NCBI GenBank assembly: GCA_036971615.1
Contig: JAYKKR010000016.1
Coordinates: forward strand, 248,001-312,000
From: Amyloporia xantha
Taxonomy: Eukaryota; Basidiomycota; Agaricomycetes; Polyporales; Adustoporiaceae
Length of the DNA stretch: 64,000 bases
Direction of reading: 5' to 3'
Shown: piece by piece, positions 35,755 to 48,630 of the stretch
How the letters are laid out: each line of letters begins with the position of its first letter
How positions within the stretch are numbered: the first letter of the stretch is position 1
Notes under the pieces: generated by a model
Seen by the model: the letters and a program-made list of their open reading frames with translations, nothing else
What the model was told of the DNA's origin: nothing
Databases searched by the model: none
Position numbers and translations under genes: made by a program

Positions 35755-38546
35755 TTATGGACAGAACAATGTATTACATCTCGTTTTGCGAGCAGCCAAT
35801 GTAGGAGTAGAGATAGAAGTACAAACAACCTGTTGTCATGATTACACGAGAATGACTTCTTCAATGATTGAATATTCTCCGAGCTTTTGGCCGTATAGTC
35901 TCCGTACCGAAGACGCAAGAAAGGCGTATTCGTGAACACAGGTCCGGTCTTCCGCAGAAATCGCTCAGAAGATACTCACCCAATGATCACGGGGGCATTG
36001 TCGATATTGACCTGCCCTGTGTCCACCGTGGTCAGGAGACACACCTAAAAGTATAACTCTTATGCTATTTTCACCGTCATAGCGAATTCGACTGACCTCA
36101 TGGTCTACGGATCTTCTACTGTCGGACGCGCGGAACGTCAGACGTAATAGCCACTCCTCCGGGAAACTGCAGCCATAGTCAATTCATTCGTTTGAGACCG
36201 ACGCTATTCGCTTATCTTCTACTGAATACAGGGACGTCACAGGCGGCAATCTCTACAAGTTCCTTTGCGGTCAGGTTACACGGTTTGTAGAGGGTTGCAT
36301 ACGAATTTGTATGCCGAGCGGTGAACGAATAGTGGATGATATCAGCTTGAGATTGGTGCCTGTACGGAACTATCGAAGCTCATGAGAAAACACGTATGCA
36401 TGATTGGATACCACACCCGTCTTTACCGAATGAATTGTGAACGTGAAGTCGTGTGACGACACATAGGGCTTGATTCTGGTGTTGGGTGAATAGCGCAACC
36501 GCTGCCGTCCATCGTTCGCATTCGGTCCAAGTCGTGCGTGCTGCGAGACCCTATCTCCCCCTATTCCGTGCGGTGGAAATTTTCAAGAGGCTGGAAAGTT
36601 CAACGCACTTTTTCAACACCTATCTCATGCATATGACCTGATGGAAAACAAGCGCATCAGAACTCATTCAATCAAAATAGACCATCAATCGTCAGCTTCC
36701 GTACGTTCAGTGCATTGATTTTGGCCTACAAGCCACGCCTCCTCCTGCCCGTAGGAGCATGCAGCGTGGTAGCTCCATACCAGTGATTTCTGGAAAGGGG
36801 CCCTGAATGTTCTTGCAACTCTTTCAGCACATAAAAATTTTCAAAGCGCTATATTGGAACGCCTTTGGTAGCACCAAGTGCAATCTGAGATGATCCACGG
36901 TGTGATGTCAATTTGGAGACAGGGCCCTTGTCACAAGACTAGAGAAGGGTACTCGAATCGGGTAGAAATTCAATACCGCTGGAAGTTGCACGGGATAATA
37001 TAACAGACGTTCACTATACCTTCTAAAAGTAGACTCTTCTCTTACGCGGGAAGATTGCGTCCATTTAAAAAATGAAGATAGAGGTGTGGAAGCGCTAGAA
37101 AGGCTTGGTCGTGACACAAGTCTATTACTCCGTCTTGATGTAAATTATCGGTGAGTATTGACAGAAATAGAAGGCGAGCTTATCCGGAAATCAGTCCGTC
37201 GTACAAGCTCTTGGGACAGCGGAGCTCGAGTGACGGTGCTTGTACTCGAGATGTCGCGTTTCAACGACCGCCCGACGGCACGAAAGAAGACGTGCGCGTC
37301 AGCTAATAGACGCAACACATTGTCTCATTGGTGGGGCCTAGAGGACTTCTTGACTATGAACGCATACCCGCTGGCCTGTAAAGGCTGTCAGTTCAAAGCG
37401 CCGAGGAGAGTAGACCGCGTCGCAGGTGATAACGCCATCGGTGCTTCTGTGCAGTTCGATAACCTGCTGCTGGCAGATCTGAGATGAAGCCCTCCGAATG
37501 TGTTTCAGAAACTGCCTTACTCACTCGCTTTTTGCCGTCGAGCCGGATCACCTTCCCAGGGCTCACTCGGTGACAATGCGTTCAAGTACGGCCGCTAGGG
37601 AAGACGGCGATTGTACATCAGCGTTGAGTAGTGCCGGCTTCTGGCCATCGCGCTACGATCCACATGTGTAACGATTGATAGACTCGAGACATAGTGCACA
37701 ATCGTCCCACGAAGGGAATAGGTAATCCGATAGCCCGGACACAGAAAGCTGCATGGGAGAGACCGAGGATTTGCCAAGGGGGCAACAGGGAAAAGTTGGC
37801 AGATGAGGCCATCGAGTTGCGTTCTGTACGCTATCCATCTGGCATAGTCTGCAGAAAAGCTGCCGACGCGTAAAAGCTGTCTCGGAGCGACGTCTGGAAT
37901 GTAAGACAGTGAGAAAATCTGTCTCATCCGAGGAAGGCGATGCAGTGCGATGCCAACGAACGGCTTCGTCCTGACTAGCCTGCGAGGGACTTTGTGCGAA
38001 GATAGAAAATATATTGCGCTGCGCAAGACAGATCCCGGCCACAGACTCGAAAATCTGAGACGCACCTTCATCTCAACTGTAGAACATTTAGCACAGGTCT
38101 TGTGATCAAATTTAGCATAAGCTAAATGGACCCGACGTGTATGCATGAATGGATAGACGAGTGCAAGACGATACGACTCCATGCCGCTGTAGCTCGGCAT
38201 ATCAGATGTGAGGGCGATGTCGACAGGTTATACCGCCCATCGGTTATTGGATCTCACAACGATCGACTCCAACGAGCTGGTCGACTTCGGACCTAATAAC
38301 TCAGGAAATCTGACCAAGTGTGCATCCACATAATGTGCTGCTTATTGCAATGCAAGAGAGGTTTGAGCAAGCCGCAAAGAGCAGAAAATATCGCGTCCTC
38401 AGAGAGAGCCAAGTTGAAGCAACGATCGCATGAAGGATGAGAGATGCGCCACCCGCATATTTGCCTCTGTTTGTCCGACAACTCTAACTTGCCCTTGCGC
38501 GATCCTCGTTGTTCAGTACGATCTCTCCAAAAAGCAATTGCCCGCC
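35755..38546. other. 2.8-kb region without a supported gene
   Basis: Open frames of up to 201 codons exist (37595-38200 on minus, 37158-37487 on plus) but none shows a domain, and lengths of this order are expected by chance here. The far end must contain the promoter and leader of SmB. Confidence 0.5.
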
Positions 38547-39338
38547 ATGGTGAGTCCATAATGGACATGAAGTATGGCCTTAGCTGACCAGATTCCCCAC
38601 CTCAGCCGCCTCCTAAATCCAAGGGTGGAAAGATGCTCAGCCTCATCAATTGGAGGCTCAAAATCACGATCAACGACGGCCGCGCATTCGTCGGGCAGAT
38701 GCTCGCCTTCGATCGCCACATGAACCTCGTCCTCGCCGAATGCGAGGAGTTCAGGCGGATACGACCAAAGAAGAAAGCGGGCGAGACCGGAGGCGGGCCC
38801 GGTGCAGGAGATGAAGCGGACGCTCGGGCTCGTGATCCTGCGCGGCGAGACGGTCGTCAGCCTGTCGGTGGAGGGCCCGCCGCCGGTCGTCGACGAGGAC
38901 AAAAAGAACATGGTGCGTGTGACCGCTTCCTCGCGTCTGCGATCGAACCGCCCGAGAGGCTGATCGTGCCGTTATTGCTCCAGCTTCCCGTGGGCCCTGG
39001 TCGAGGAATGCCGGCGGGTCGTGGAATGGGAATGATGCCTCCGAGTGCGTGTATATTGCGTTTCAGTTGTCTGGGAAGATCTGACGGGAACGGGCTTAAT
39101 GTGGTGTAGTGGGCGGAGGACCACCCATGCGTCCTCCTATGCCTTTTGGTGGGCCTCCAGGTATGGCTCCTCCACCAGGCTTCCGTCCTCCTGGCTTCCC
39201 GGGCGGACCACCTGGCATGCCTCCGTTTGCTCCTCCCCCGGGCTTCGCTGGTCCTCCTCCTGGGTGAGTCTCGGAGTCCTAAGCGATCGATCTTCCCACT
39301 GACCGTCCGATTTCAGCTTCCAACCTCCCCCGCAATGA
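38547..39338 (+). CDS. SMB1: Small nuclear ribonucleoprotein SmB/B'
   Basis: Core Sm-ring protein of the U1, U2, U4 and U5 snRNPs. The first coding exon is only ATG (38547-38549), followed at once by GTGAGT. Exon 2 starts at 38606 and gives PPPKSKGGKMLSLINWRLKI, NDGRAFVGQMLAFDRHMNLV and LAECEEFRRIRPKKK (Sm1 motif). After a linker it continues EMKRTLGLVILRGETVVSLS (Sm2 motif) and VEGPPPVVDEDKKNM. Later exons encode a proline/glycine tail with repeated PPGM/PPGF motifs (GMPAGRGMGMMPP, RPPMPFGGPPGM) ending PPPGFQPPPQ. One surplus base lies in the linker (CCC at 38798-38800): removing one C gives ETGGGPVQEMKRTLGL. An intron cannot explain this without deleting the Sm1 motif. Confidence 0.92.
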
Positions 39339-42300
39339 GTGTACGAGTGTAAACGCCCTGTATTTGTTTGTTCATCCTGTGCTCTCATTTCTGACGCTCA
39401 AGCGAAAAGTCTCGCGATGGCTTCGGTCAGTATCTGTCTCGGTAAAATGTACGGCACGCGGGTGATGCTGGAATCCGAGAAGGTATACCACAAAAACTGT
39501 ACTGGCGCTCTTGAAGTGGTGAAATGGTCTGTATATACGCTGTTCTTAGGCGGATGTTCCAAGTGTGTGTGGTCCTCGAACCCGTGGTGTGCCGATATGA
39601 AGTGTTGTCATCATCAGTCAAATAGGCTCTGAGTGCGCAGCTTCATGCTCCTGATCGGACCTACTGTTACAGGGTGCGGATATCAGTGATAGAAATAAAA
39701 TGGTTGCACGAGTCGCTCGCATTACTCACAAAAAATGGGCCCTCGATCTGCAAGACATCGAGTGCCCGCATCTCATAATTGAATGTCGGCTGAGCTCCTC
39801 TGAATGCTTATACGGTGTTTACGTCTTCCCAAACGCTTCCCTGCCACCACGCTCTCGGCCTACGAGCGACATCCGGCCATTAGGGCTACAGCTGACTCCA
39901 CCTCGTGCAGGCCCAGAGAGGCAAGTAAACAGAGTTGGAGGTGATCGTGCCTTCGCGTTCGGGCACGACGTATGTGAAGAAATCGCTGTGTCGTCTTCTC
40001 AGGCTCCATGTTACGTGAACGGGGTGTGTTCTGGGGGCAGCCATTCAATAGGCCTAATCGCTATCAGCTCTGCGGGCCCAAGATCCGTAGAGCGAAGGGC
40101 CCTGTGAGTGTCCGCACAGCGCTGGCGAAAGGGCACTCGAGGGTCAGCTGTTATTTTTCGACGGAGGAATATCCCCACGTCGCGGCCTCAATATTTCAAT
40201 GCTGAAACGCGTGCTGCGTCAGCCCCTGGCATTCACGGACGGGCGCATAATGCGAGATAATACGCAATAAAATCGGAGATTTACGTTGAGACTCTGGGAA
40301 AGAGGCGCCGTATACATCATGACATCGGTCTCGTTGAGTCACGGAATCGCAGTTCGATAATGCGTGCTCTGGAAAGCCAAAAAATAAGGAAAAGACGCTA
40401 GCCGTATTCCGCCTGGGGCAGCGTCACGCCTTCGTGCACGCAAGACGAGATGTCCTGTAAACCCGCAAAGAAGCCATCAGGGGGGAAGCAACACCATCAC
40501 CGTCAACGGCGTCACGCCTGCCCCCATGACTGGCGGGCGATGGGGCTTGGCCTGAGAACCGCTGCAACCGCACAGCTTGGCTTTGCGACCTTGCAGATGG
40601 CCGCTATCACGGGCACACTCCAGAACGTCGGTGCGCGTCCGAATGCCGTTGCCATCGGCGAGTACTGGCACTAACCTCGTTAGCGCGCGCTGCTAGCCCG
40701 GGGAGGCGCGATCGTTCCTGGAAAAGGCATCGCACTGGGTCCTATTCCGCGATTAAGTGGTGATTAATTAAAAGACGCTGGCCATACCGCATACGTGCAC
40801 AGATCGCGCCGGCGTCGGGGGGTCAGGGGTCGGCGAGATGGCAGGCTGAAACACCGACCGCGATAGAGCATTGACAGAAACTGTGGCGTAGAATGTACAT
40901 GCCATGAGTGGTGCGCCGTCGAATGCAGCTGGCACATGCATGCACGCAGCGCGTTGCTCGATACGGCGGGAATCCTGCAGAGAAGATGCTAAATCGGACA
41001 CGGAAGCAGAGCGCGATGACGCCGGACCCTGCACACTGACACGGAAGCACCGAGATATCCATCATTCGAATTCAGTGGAAATCAAAGGATAGAAGGGAAG
41101 GTCCATCGAGAGGCGGCGCCACTGCGTGATGCACAGCCCAACTGACGAACACGCGTAGTTACCAGGAAGCCAGGACGGGCGTACATGTCACACCAAATTC
41201 CTGCGACAAAATGGTATGGTCACGGTGAGCGGCAAGCCGAGGATATGCTGCGCGTATGGATCTGCACTGACTCGAATTTCGTGGATATATGCGTGGATAT
41301 TGATGTCCTTTCAGAGCCATCCTGGGAATGGCTGCCCGGTGTGGCCAAACAGGTACGCGTCGGTGATAAGGCAGCCATCGCGCCTTTGGCGTAAAAGACT
41401 CGGACTCGACACCCAGTCAATTCTTCCCCATCGAGGCATGCATCGTCAGCGCGCGGACGTCCAATCCCGACGCCGGCGGCTGCTAGCCGCCCGACCATGA
41501 TGATCATCCCTCCATGTCACATTTTCCCACCGGAATGCCCGATTCGCCTTATATGGCCGCGCTAGCAGGTCACGTTCGCGACTGGCAGGATGCTTCTCCA
41601 AATAAGGCCACAGACTAAGAACGCGGCCACGCGGTTATCGCCTCGACCCCCCTATGCATCTTCACGCATTCACGGCCCCGCCCCCGTACGTACGTGTAAC
41701 AATGACACGGTGCGCGGATCTCGCGAATGCAGTAAAGGAAGTCCTTCTGGCCGTCGCCACCGCCAACACGCGATGGGGGACGAAAGAGGCCAAGGAGGAG
41801 GACCCTTGCGCCTGGGCTGGATCGTGAACGTTTGAACTCCGAGAAGCGTGCAGCAACGCTGGGCCGGAAGATGCACAGAGAGAGAGTTCAAACGTTCAAA
41901 CGTTCGCTCCCCACGGTGCGGCAGCCACGATAAGCCGCGTTCCGCGTTCTGCGTCGTTCTACGTTCTGCGTTGTTCCCTCCCGATAGCCTAAGCGCATCC
42001 ACATCCGGATCTCTGGCACCCATTCAGTCGGGAGCCACCGCCGTGCGACGCGGTGCGCCCCATGCCCATATTCGTGCGCGATCCGAGTCTTCTTAGCATG
42101 AGCAGCCACTGCCGGATCGGACGCGGACACACGGACGGGCACGGGCATGTGCAAGTGGGAGCAGCGGAGCTTGCGGCTTCGAGAAGGGCGTTGGAGACGC
42201 GAGAGTCTGAGGGAGAGACCTTACCGATGGAGCTCGAGCCTGATCGTGACAGACCCGCAGACCCGTGAAAACTCTATACTCTGTGTATGTACTGTATTGA

Positions 42301-43617
42301 ATGAATAGATCCAAGCATCTTAGAACGGGGCTCCGGGCCCCCTGCGAGAGAAGGAGATGGCATTTGACACGCCAGAGAATCAGAGAATCAGAGATGGCTG
42401 ACTGCGCAGAGTCCCAGCTCGCTTGCCAGCAGCTGCGACCTACCGTACGTCCACCATCCAGAATCTAGACATCCAGAAATCCAGAACGCAGGATTCAGAA
42501 CCCGCACATTCCACCATCCTGAATCCAGGGCGCGAAGAGGCGATAGCGCTGCTGCAGTGCGCCCGCATAAGGCTCTTCGGGCCCGAATTCGATCGAGAGA
42601 CCGCGGCAGCTGACCTGATCTGCTCGCCCGTGCTTACCACTTTCCACTCTACCGCTCGTAAGGGGGCCATCACTGCTCTCATTCAGGCAGGAGCAGCGTA
42701 TCACGGTGCTCAGTGCTCACTCAGCAGGCCCTGGCCGAAGCCGCAGCCCACGGCGCACGGCGCATGCGATCATCATCAGAAAACAAGAGTGCATTCTTTT
42801 CTCTATGAGGACGTGATACGACACGGCGGAAACTCTATGGATGGCTCAGATCCGGGCGGGGGGGGGCGGACGCGACAATACGATAGCACAAATAACGTAC
42901 GTGTACAATCCAGCGACTCGGCTGTAAACGGACGGGCATGCAAGCTGTAGGATGTCTGGATAGGGAGCGGAGGCGGGGGAGGGCGCAATGCACAGGGCGT
43001 AGCGTACGACGTACGTAGCACGGGCTGGATGCATGCGGTGGGTAAAGCCGAGGAGCGGAAGCAAACAGGCGACATGCTGGGTAAATGCGAGATGCGCGAT
43101 ACAAGCAGGGGGCGAAGAGCCGGATACGCAATACGCACGGCCCCAGGGGTGGGAATGCAGCGCAGAGATCGCGGCGTGCCAGCGCACGGGGTCCAATTTT
43201 TTTTATGCGGCGCGGTAGGTGGGTGTACAATTCCAAAGGTATACCAAGATGGAGCGTGGGAGGGGAGGAGGGGCCGGGTGGAATTCCCGGAAGGAAGGGC
43301 AGGGGCAGGGTGACGGGAGAGCTCAGAGGGTGGCTACGGGAGAGAGGAGTCAATGAGTGGGTGAGTGAGGGGGGGATGCAGGTGTAACAAAGTAATGCGA
43401 GCAGAATGGGTAATGATGCGCTATGAGATATGTCCGTGGCAACAAAGTGAAGTGGTGGGCAAGACAGCAGGTGCCTTTTTCGAAGAGCGAAGCGAGGGGT
43501 GCGCAAGATGGCGGCGCGCAGATGGTGGGAGGGGGAGAAGGGGGAGGGACAGTAATATACAGAAGTGGCAAACTCTGCCGGGAGCTCTCTATGCAGGAGA
43601 CGAAAATGAGGACGAAA
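39339..43617. other. 4.3-kb GC-rich region without a supported gene
   Basis: Many overlapping, motif-free open frames in all phases, as expected from stop-poor GC-rich sequence. Short local direct repeats occur (for example around 41886-41907 with GTTCAAAC/GTTCAAACG units, 41938-41977 with CGTTCTGCGT units, 42372-42392 with AGAATCAG units, and 42458-42500 with ATCCAGAA units). The minus-strand 3' region of the Ecl1-type gene lies at the far end. No gene is claimed. Confidence 0.5.
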
Positions 43618-44620
43618 TCATGAGGGGACACGCAATGACCGCCGTCCTCGCGTGTGCAACGCAGGGTGGTCGATGCGTTGAGCATCCCGAGAGCGCGAGC
43701 GCTGTGCCTGCTGCTGCTGCGCATCGCGCTGCATCTTCTCGAACCATGTCATCGTTGTGGGCCAGACGATGTACGGCTCCTCGTCCTCACCCGACTTGAC
43801 CTCCGAGAAGTACGAGCGGTCGTCAGGGACGTACGGGGAGAGCGAGCGGTGGAAACCCGATTGCACCGTCATATCGCAGCGCCCATCTGGTGTAATGGTC
43901 TCCGTCTGCGGGAGACCTTTCGAAGGATGTGCGGTCCACGAGCGGAAGTGGGCCGCGAGAGCGCCGATGAGGCCGGGCTTCTGCGTGCGCGCACTCGGGA
44001 GCATGAAGACGTCGTCGGATACGGGCGTGGCGAGGGACATGGACGAGGACGGCGTGGTGTAGGATGCGGTGCTCGCGTCGCCGCACTGGGTGGAGAGGGA
44101 CTGTTGCGGGGTGAGGATGGGCTTCGAGGGCTCTGGTGGTGCGGACGTCGTCTTGGACATGCACAGCGTGGGCGGGACGGGGCGGCGGTGGGGCAGGAGG
44201 AGCTTTGGCGGGCGCAGGTTCGCGGTGTCGAAGGGTGCGTCGACGACGGACGCTGGTGGGCCCGGGGTGACTTCCCTCGCCCACGCCTCGATCCCTGCGT
44301 CTCCCTTCCCGATCCATTTGCTTCCCTCGGATGATTGGGCGGTCGAGTCGTAGCGCGACTCCTCGTCGAAGTCGTCGCAGTCCGAGATGGACTCGGGCGC
44401 GGTGTCGTACTCGAGATGGCGGGGGCTAGGTGTGACGTAGGCGGAAGATGACGAGGGCTTGTCGGATGCAAAGCACTGGCGGGAGCAATACGGTGCGGAT
44501 GCGTCCTAAAGAGGTGGGCGCAGTGAGTGGGCAGGGCCAGCGGATGAAGATACAGCGAGTACGTACCGAGTCGATGTGACGGTTGCATGTGAGACACCAG
44601 TTGACGTCCATGGCATCCAT
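43618..44620 (-). CDS. Ecl1/2/3-type zinc-binding protein
   Basis: Belongs to the fungal extender-of-lifespan (ECL1) zinc-finger family, small regulators linked to chronological lifespan and zinc or nutrient signalling. The start MDAMDVNWCLTCNRHIDS at 44620 is spliced (donor GTACGT, acceptor TTTAG) to DASAPYCSRQCFASDKPSSS, giving the four-cysteine C-x2-C...C-x3-C signature. The remaining roughly 270 residues are serine/proline-rich and apparently disordered, with one conserved-looking segment (SGEDEEPYIVWPTTMTWFEK) and a basic glutamine-rich end. Mushroom members are longer than the yeast proteins. Whether the target process is the same is inference. Confidence 0.75.
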
Positions 44621-47600
44621 GTTGTGGTGGGAGGTGGCGGCGGGAACGGGGAAGCGTATGTTGGTGGCGGGCAGGGAGGGGGAACAGGGCACCGAGCCAC
44701 TGCAGCGGGGGATTGATTTATACAGGAGGAGGAAGAGGAGGACCCTGCCCTCTCCCGATGCGATCTGCAGGCCGAATCTGGTTAATTAGCGAATTGATAA
44801 CAAATTTGTACTGCTAACCCAATTGGGAAGGCGTCACGAATGGGTGACAGGGAGTGACAGAGTGTGATTTACTTCCGCTGCCGGAGGCGTGCCGAGAGTT
44901 CTGATCAGGCTGGCCAAGTCGGGACATGGCCATCATCACACCCAGAGCCAGACGCCGCGGTCTGTGCCCCTCCAGACCGCCCAGTCTCGCTCGCAGCAGC
45001 AGGGGTTGCGTACACGGTAGCCGAGCATCGTATGCTCTGACGTCGTCTACAGCGTCTTCGCTGATCAACGTCGTGCGCGGGGGCTTTGTGGCGCCATGGA
45101 AGAGCGCAGAAGAATATCACAGCTGGCCATGGGACGGACATCATCACGTATGTGCAAGACGGGGATGCATGGACAGAGCGCACACGCACTCACGCACGCA
45201 CACCACCCCAGCAGCAGCAGCTGCTCCTCATCCGGCAGAAGCGATCAGTGCCAACGGACGGCTTCCTGCTTCTCTCCTCTCACCAGCCACTGCTCGGAAC
45301 TCTATTGATTTACCGCCGAGGTTACCGCTTCGGTCTCCCAACTGCCGTCATCCCACCCTTCCCAATTCTCCAGATTGCCATCGTCTCGAGCAGGCACGGC
45401 AGATATCATGAGGAGTCACCCTACCGCTCTTGTCACACCCAGACGAACAATGCACCCGTCCATCTCCTAATCCAGCCCAATAATAGCACCACTCGCACAC
45501 TGTCCCACAAATATGGCCTTTCCGCCTTCGCCCTCCTCGCGGGCGCCCGCACGCCAATCTCCTTGTCATCACTGCCAATACCGCTAGGTCATCTCGACCC
45601 GCGCCATCGGTACCTTCCTTTATGTGTCTCCTTCGTACGTCGGGAAGATACGACAGGATACACACAACGCTCTGCACTTTCTTCTGCACCTTCCATCAGG
45701 CCCGTGCCAGGCCCTGTCCAACAAGATACACCATATGCATATTTCAGACACGTCCGGACACGTCGCCAAACGCGAAGGGACGCCGCCGCCGTTACTCACG
45801 CTCACGCCGTCAACGTGATATCTCTCGCAGAGGCTGGCTCCAGCGCAGCGCAGAAGCGGTCGGCTGCCCCAAAATGGGACCGTGTGAAGACCAGTGAAAA
45901 CGCGACTCGCTCCTCGCCTGATGAGGACTGTGGGAGCATGCAGCCCGACTCGTCCCCGGCCCTCTTTCGAACGATCGTCTCGGCTGGCAGGATCACGCCA
46001 ACGCTGGCCCCCAAATCACGCACGATGGTGATGCAGGCTAGCGGCGCACCCCCTCATCTGCGGTGACACTCCTGCGGACGCGCTAGATGTCGATTGCGCC
46101 TCCACCTGTCGTGCTTCTATCTCAAATACCAGCACACGGGTATTTGCGGCGGGGGATGGCGTGCTGGATATATCTCTCTCTCCCTGCTCTAATGCGGCAG
46201 GGTGAAGATCTGGGAACACACAGAGAAGATGGATGGCGCGGGACGAGGCTGTGGGTCCTGCCGGCGGGAACGTTTTCGCCACTGTGGATAATAGCATCGT
46301 GTTACGACCCTGTCTCCTTCTGCAATGCAGTAGAATTACGCTCTGGGTGATGTGTGCCGCTGTGAGGATTCGACCTGGCCGGATGCAGTAGAGCAGCACG
46401 GTCTAGCTCCCTCGGTTTTCCATGAGGTTCTGTGAACGACGGGGATATGAATATGTATAACAAACAACGGCTGGCCGGAGATTGCAGGGCCCTGGCCGTG
46501 TTGGCAGCACGACGGGGAGGCCGTGTGTTCCCCCCCCCTCCCCCATCGTGTGCTGGCGTGCTCTGGGAAATTTTCTGCAGCCTTCTTTTGTTGGACATTA
46601 TGTGCATGCAGGTGAGGCTGATCGAGCGGTTGAGGACAGAGAAATCTTCGGAGGCGGTGGCTGGATATCTGGATATCTGGCGTCGTGTACGTACAGACCG
46701 CTCCATGCCTCGTTCCCGCGACGAGCTGCTGCCAGCTTGATGTTCAACTGCCCCGCCCGCAAATTTAATTGAATAGATAGATCTTATCTCTCCAAGCGGG
46801 ACCAGATGATGATAACACGCTCCCCCCAATTAGGCAGGTCTCGTCAGAGTCCCAGTCCTGCCCAAAATATGCATCCGCACAACCGTCGGTAACAAATTCC
46901 AACGAATCTGATCGTCGCGCAGCAGGACAGCACTCAACAGAATAATGCGTGCATATCGCCGGCCTCATCCTTAGCCGTGCTCGCTACCGCTCTCATTATT
47001 TTTGTTTTCTCACCAACGAAAGACAGGTGTACGAACGAGATTGACACCTTTCAAATTGGCGAGGAATGTTCGCAACTCGCTCTCGATATCCAGCCAATTA
47101 CCGGTCAATATATGCGCGAAGCGGCGTTGATCTCGATGGCTGTATCACCGGTCTTCCAGGCCGCCACCGCCTTACAGCAATAGAATGTTGTTCTTCAGAT
47201 TGATGCCATTGGGTCGCGGTGTCTAGACACAAGCAATGACACAAGATCGCATACGGATGGCATCTCACCGTATGATTCGAATGCAAAGTGTTCGGGCAGG
47301 CTATCACCTGCCCGAGGACAGTCAGCCCTTCCATCTGTTCTGTTCATTTATAAGACGTGCGTTCTAGACCAGCTCCCCGTTGAATATCAGAAACACACCA
47401 CGACAACCATATAGACAGTTGTATGCACCCAGTGGCAAGCTCATCACCATCTTGCCCAGACAGCGCGCATGCGCTTGCGCTCGCAGCTCGCAACTCGCAT
47501 ATCATCAGCACGTACTCGGCAAACGGAGGCTTGCCCTATGTCCGTACGCCGTCGCACGGGAGGACGACCGGTCGTGTGCGGCGGGCGGTGGGAAAAACGA

Positions 47601-47686
47601 ACAGGCACAACGGTTACCGCGCAACATGGATCTATATTCCGTCCACCCATCCCTCCGAGGACGACTTCGCGCCTTCCTTCGCGTTT
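44621..47686. other. 3.1-kb region with no supported gene (one long ORF)
   Basis: Between the starts and ends of two minus-strand genes. It includes the promoter of the Ecl1-type gene and the 3' region of SHR3. The only notable item is a 326-codon plus-strand frame (separate entry). Otherwise no RNA gene, repeat or mobile element was recognised. Confidence 0.45.
45086..46066 (+). other. 326-codon ORF, unidentified
   Basis: A continuous ATG-started frame with no recognisable domain, rich in R, S, T and P, with a short Q run. It lies in a stop-poor region where other frames are also partly open, so chance is a reasonable explanation. No intron pattern or conserved motif supports translation. 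I list it because it is the longest unexplained frame in the window. Confidence 0.2.
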
Positions 47687-48630
47687 TCACTTATCTTTCG
47701 CGCTCTCCTTCTTGTCTTCTCCGGCCTCTTGAGCTCTGGGCTTGGGCTTGGGCGCCGCAGCCGCAGCCGCCCCCGCCTCGATCCGTCTCGCGTATTCTTC
47801 CCCGGCCTGCAGCGATAGAGATAGAGAGGTTCGCGGGAGCATTTGTCAGCGTGGGCTCGCGTGTCTGTGATGCCCTCGGCAGATGAAGGCGAGCACACAC
47901 ACACCTGCAGCGCGAGCACGGCTCCCAGGAGCACGATCATGATGGTGTTCCCGGCGGAGAGGATGCGCAGGGCCTCGACCTGGTCGGCGCGTGTCTCCCG
48001 CTCGAGGGGGGACGCGAGCGTCCGCGATGCGGGGACGCCGACGGAGAGGTAGACGGTGATGGCGAAGATGTACGCGGCTGTTAATCACGCCGTGGATGTG
48101 TTTCGGTCGGTCAGACGATATGAGTGGAACAGGAGCCGAACGAAACGGCGCACCGAGCGAGGACCCGTCGAAGAACATCGCGCTCTCGTCCCACCTGTGC
48201 AGTTTGCCCACCAGCCCCAGAATGCCCACCCCCATTACCGCGTGCATCAATGCCTGGGGGAGAAAGAAGGGAGAAGGGATCGCGCGAGAAGGATCATGCA
48301 GGGCGGAGCGGCACAAGTATCATCAGCGGCTGCAGCATAGCATGAGAGGAAAAGCCAGGACGCGACGTGCCTTGATAGCGGGCGGGGAGTGGTAGAACGT
48401 CGTGTAGAAGTCGATGCCATCCTTGACGACGTCGTCCGTGAGCGGCGTGAAGAGGATGCGGTAGTCGACGTTGAGGCAGAGGAAGAGCACGCCTGAAGGT
48501 TGTCGGTGCAGTCGCAGGGTCGCGGATGCGAGAGCCACGTCAGAAATAGATGAGAATGCTTGAGGCGGACAGACGGCTCACCGAGAAAGAAGGAGACGGA
48601 GGTCAGTACGGCAGCCTGTCTGTAGCCCAT
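47687..48630 (-). CDS. SHR3: ER amino-acid permease chaperone SHR3
   Basis: Integral ER membrane protein that helps amino-acid permeases fold and leave the ER. The spliced protein starts MGYRQAAVLTSVSFFLG and continues VLFLCLNVDYRILFTPLTDD, DFYTTFYHSPPAIKALMHAV, GVGILGLVGKLHRWDESAMF (the family signature), FDGSSLAAYIFAITVYLSVG and ADQVEALRILSAGNTIMIVL, with four hydrophobic segments. The C-terminus is charged and alanine-rich, ending in lysines (EAGEDKKESAKDK). The intron at 48254-48370 has a GC donor (AAG|GCACGT), needed to keep IKALMH in frame. Stop at 47687. Confidence 0.93.

Noticed and set aside
37595..38200. 201-codon minus-strand ORF as a gene
   Set aside because: No domain, no splice-linked neighbours, and ORFs of this length are expected by chance in 64 kb on six frames.
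42835..43506. 223-codon minus-strand ORF rich in P, S, L and R
   Set aside because: It reflects a pyrimidine-rich, stop-poor stretch; other frames there are open too and no motif is present.
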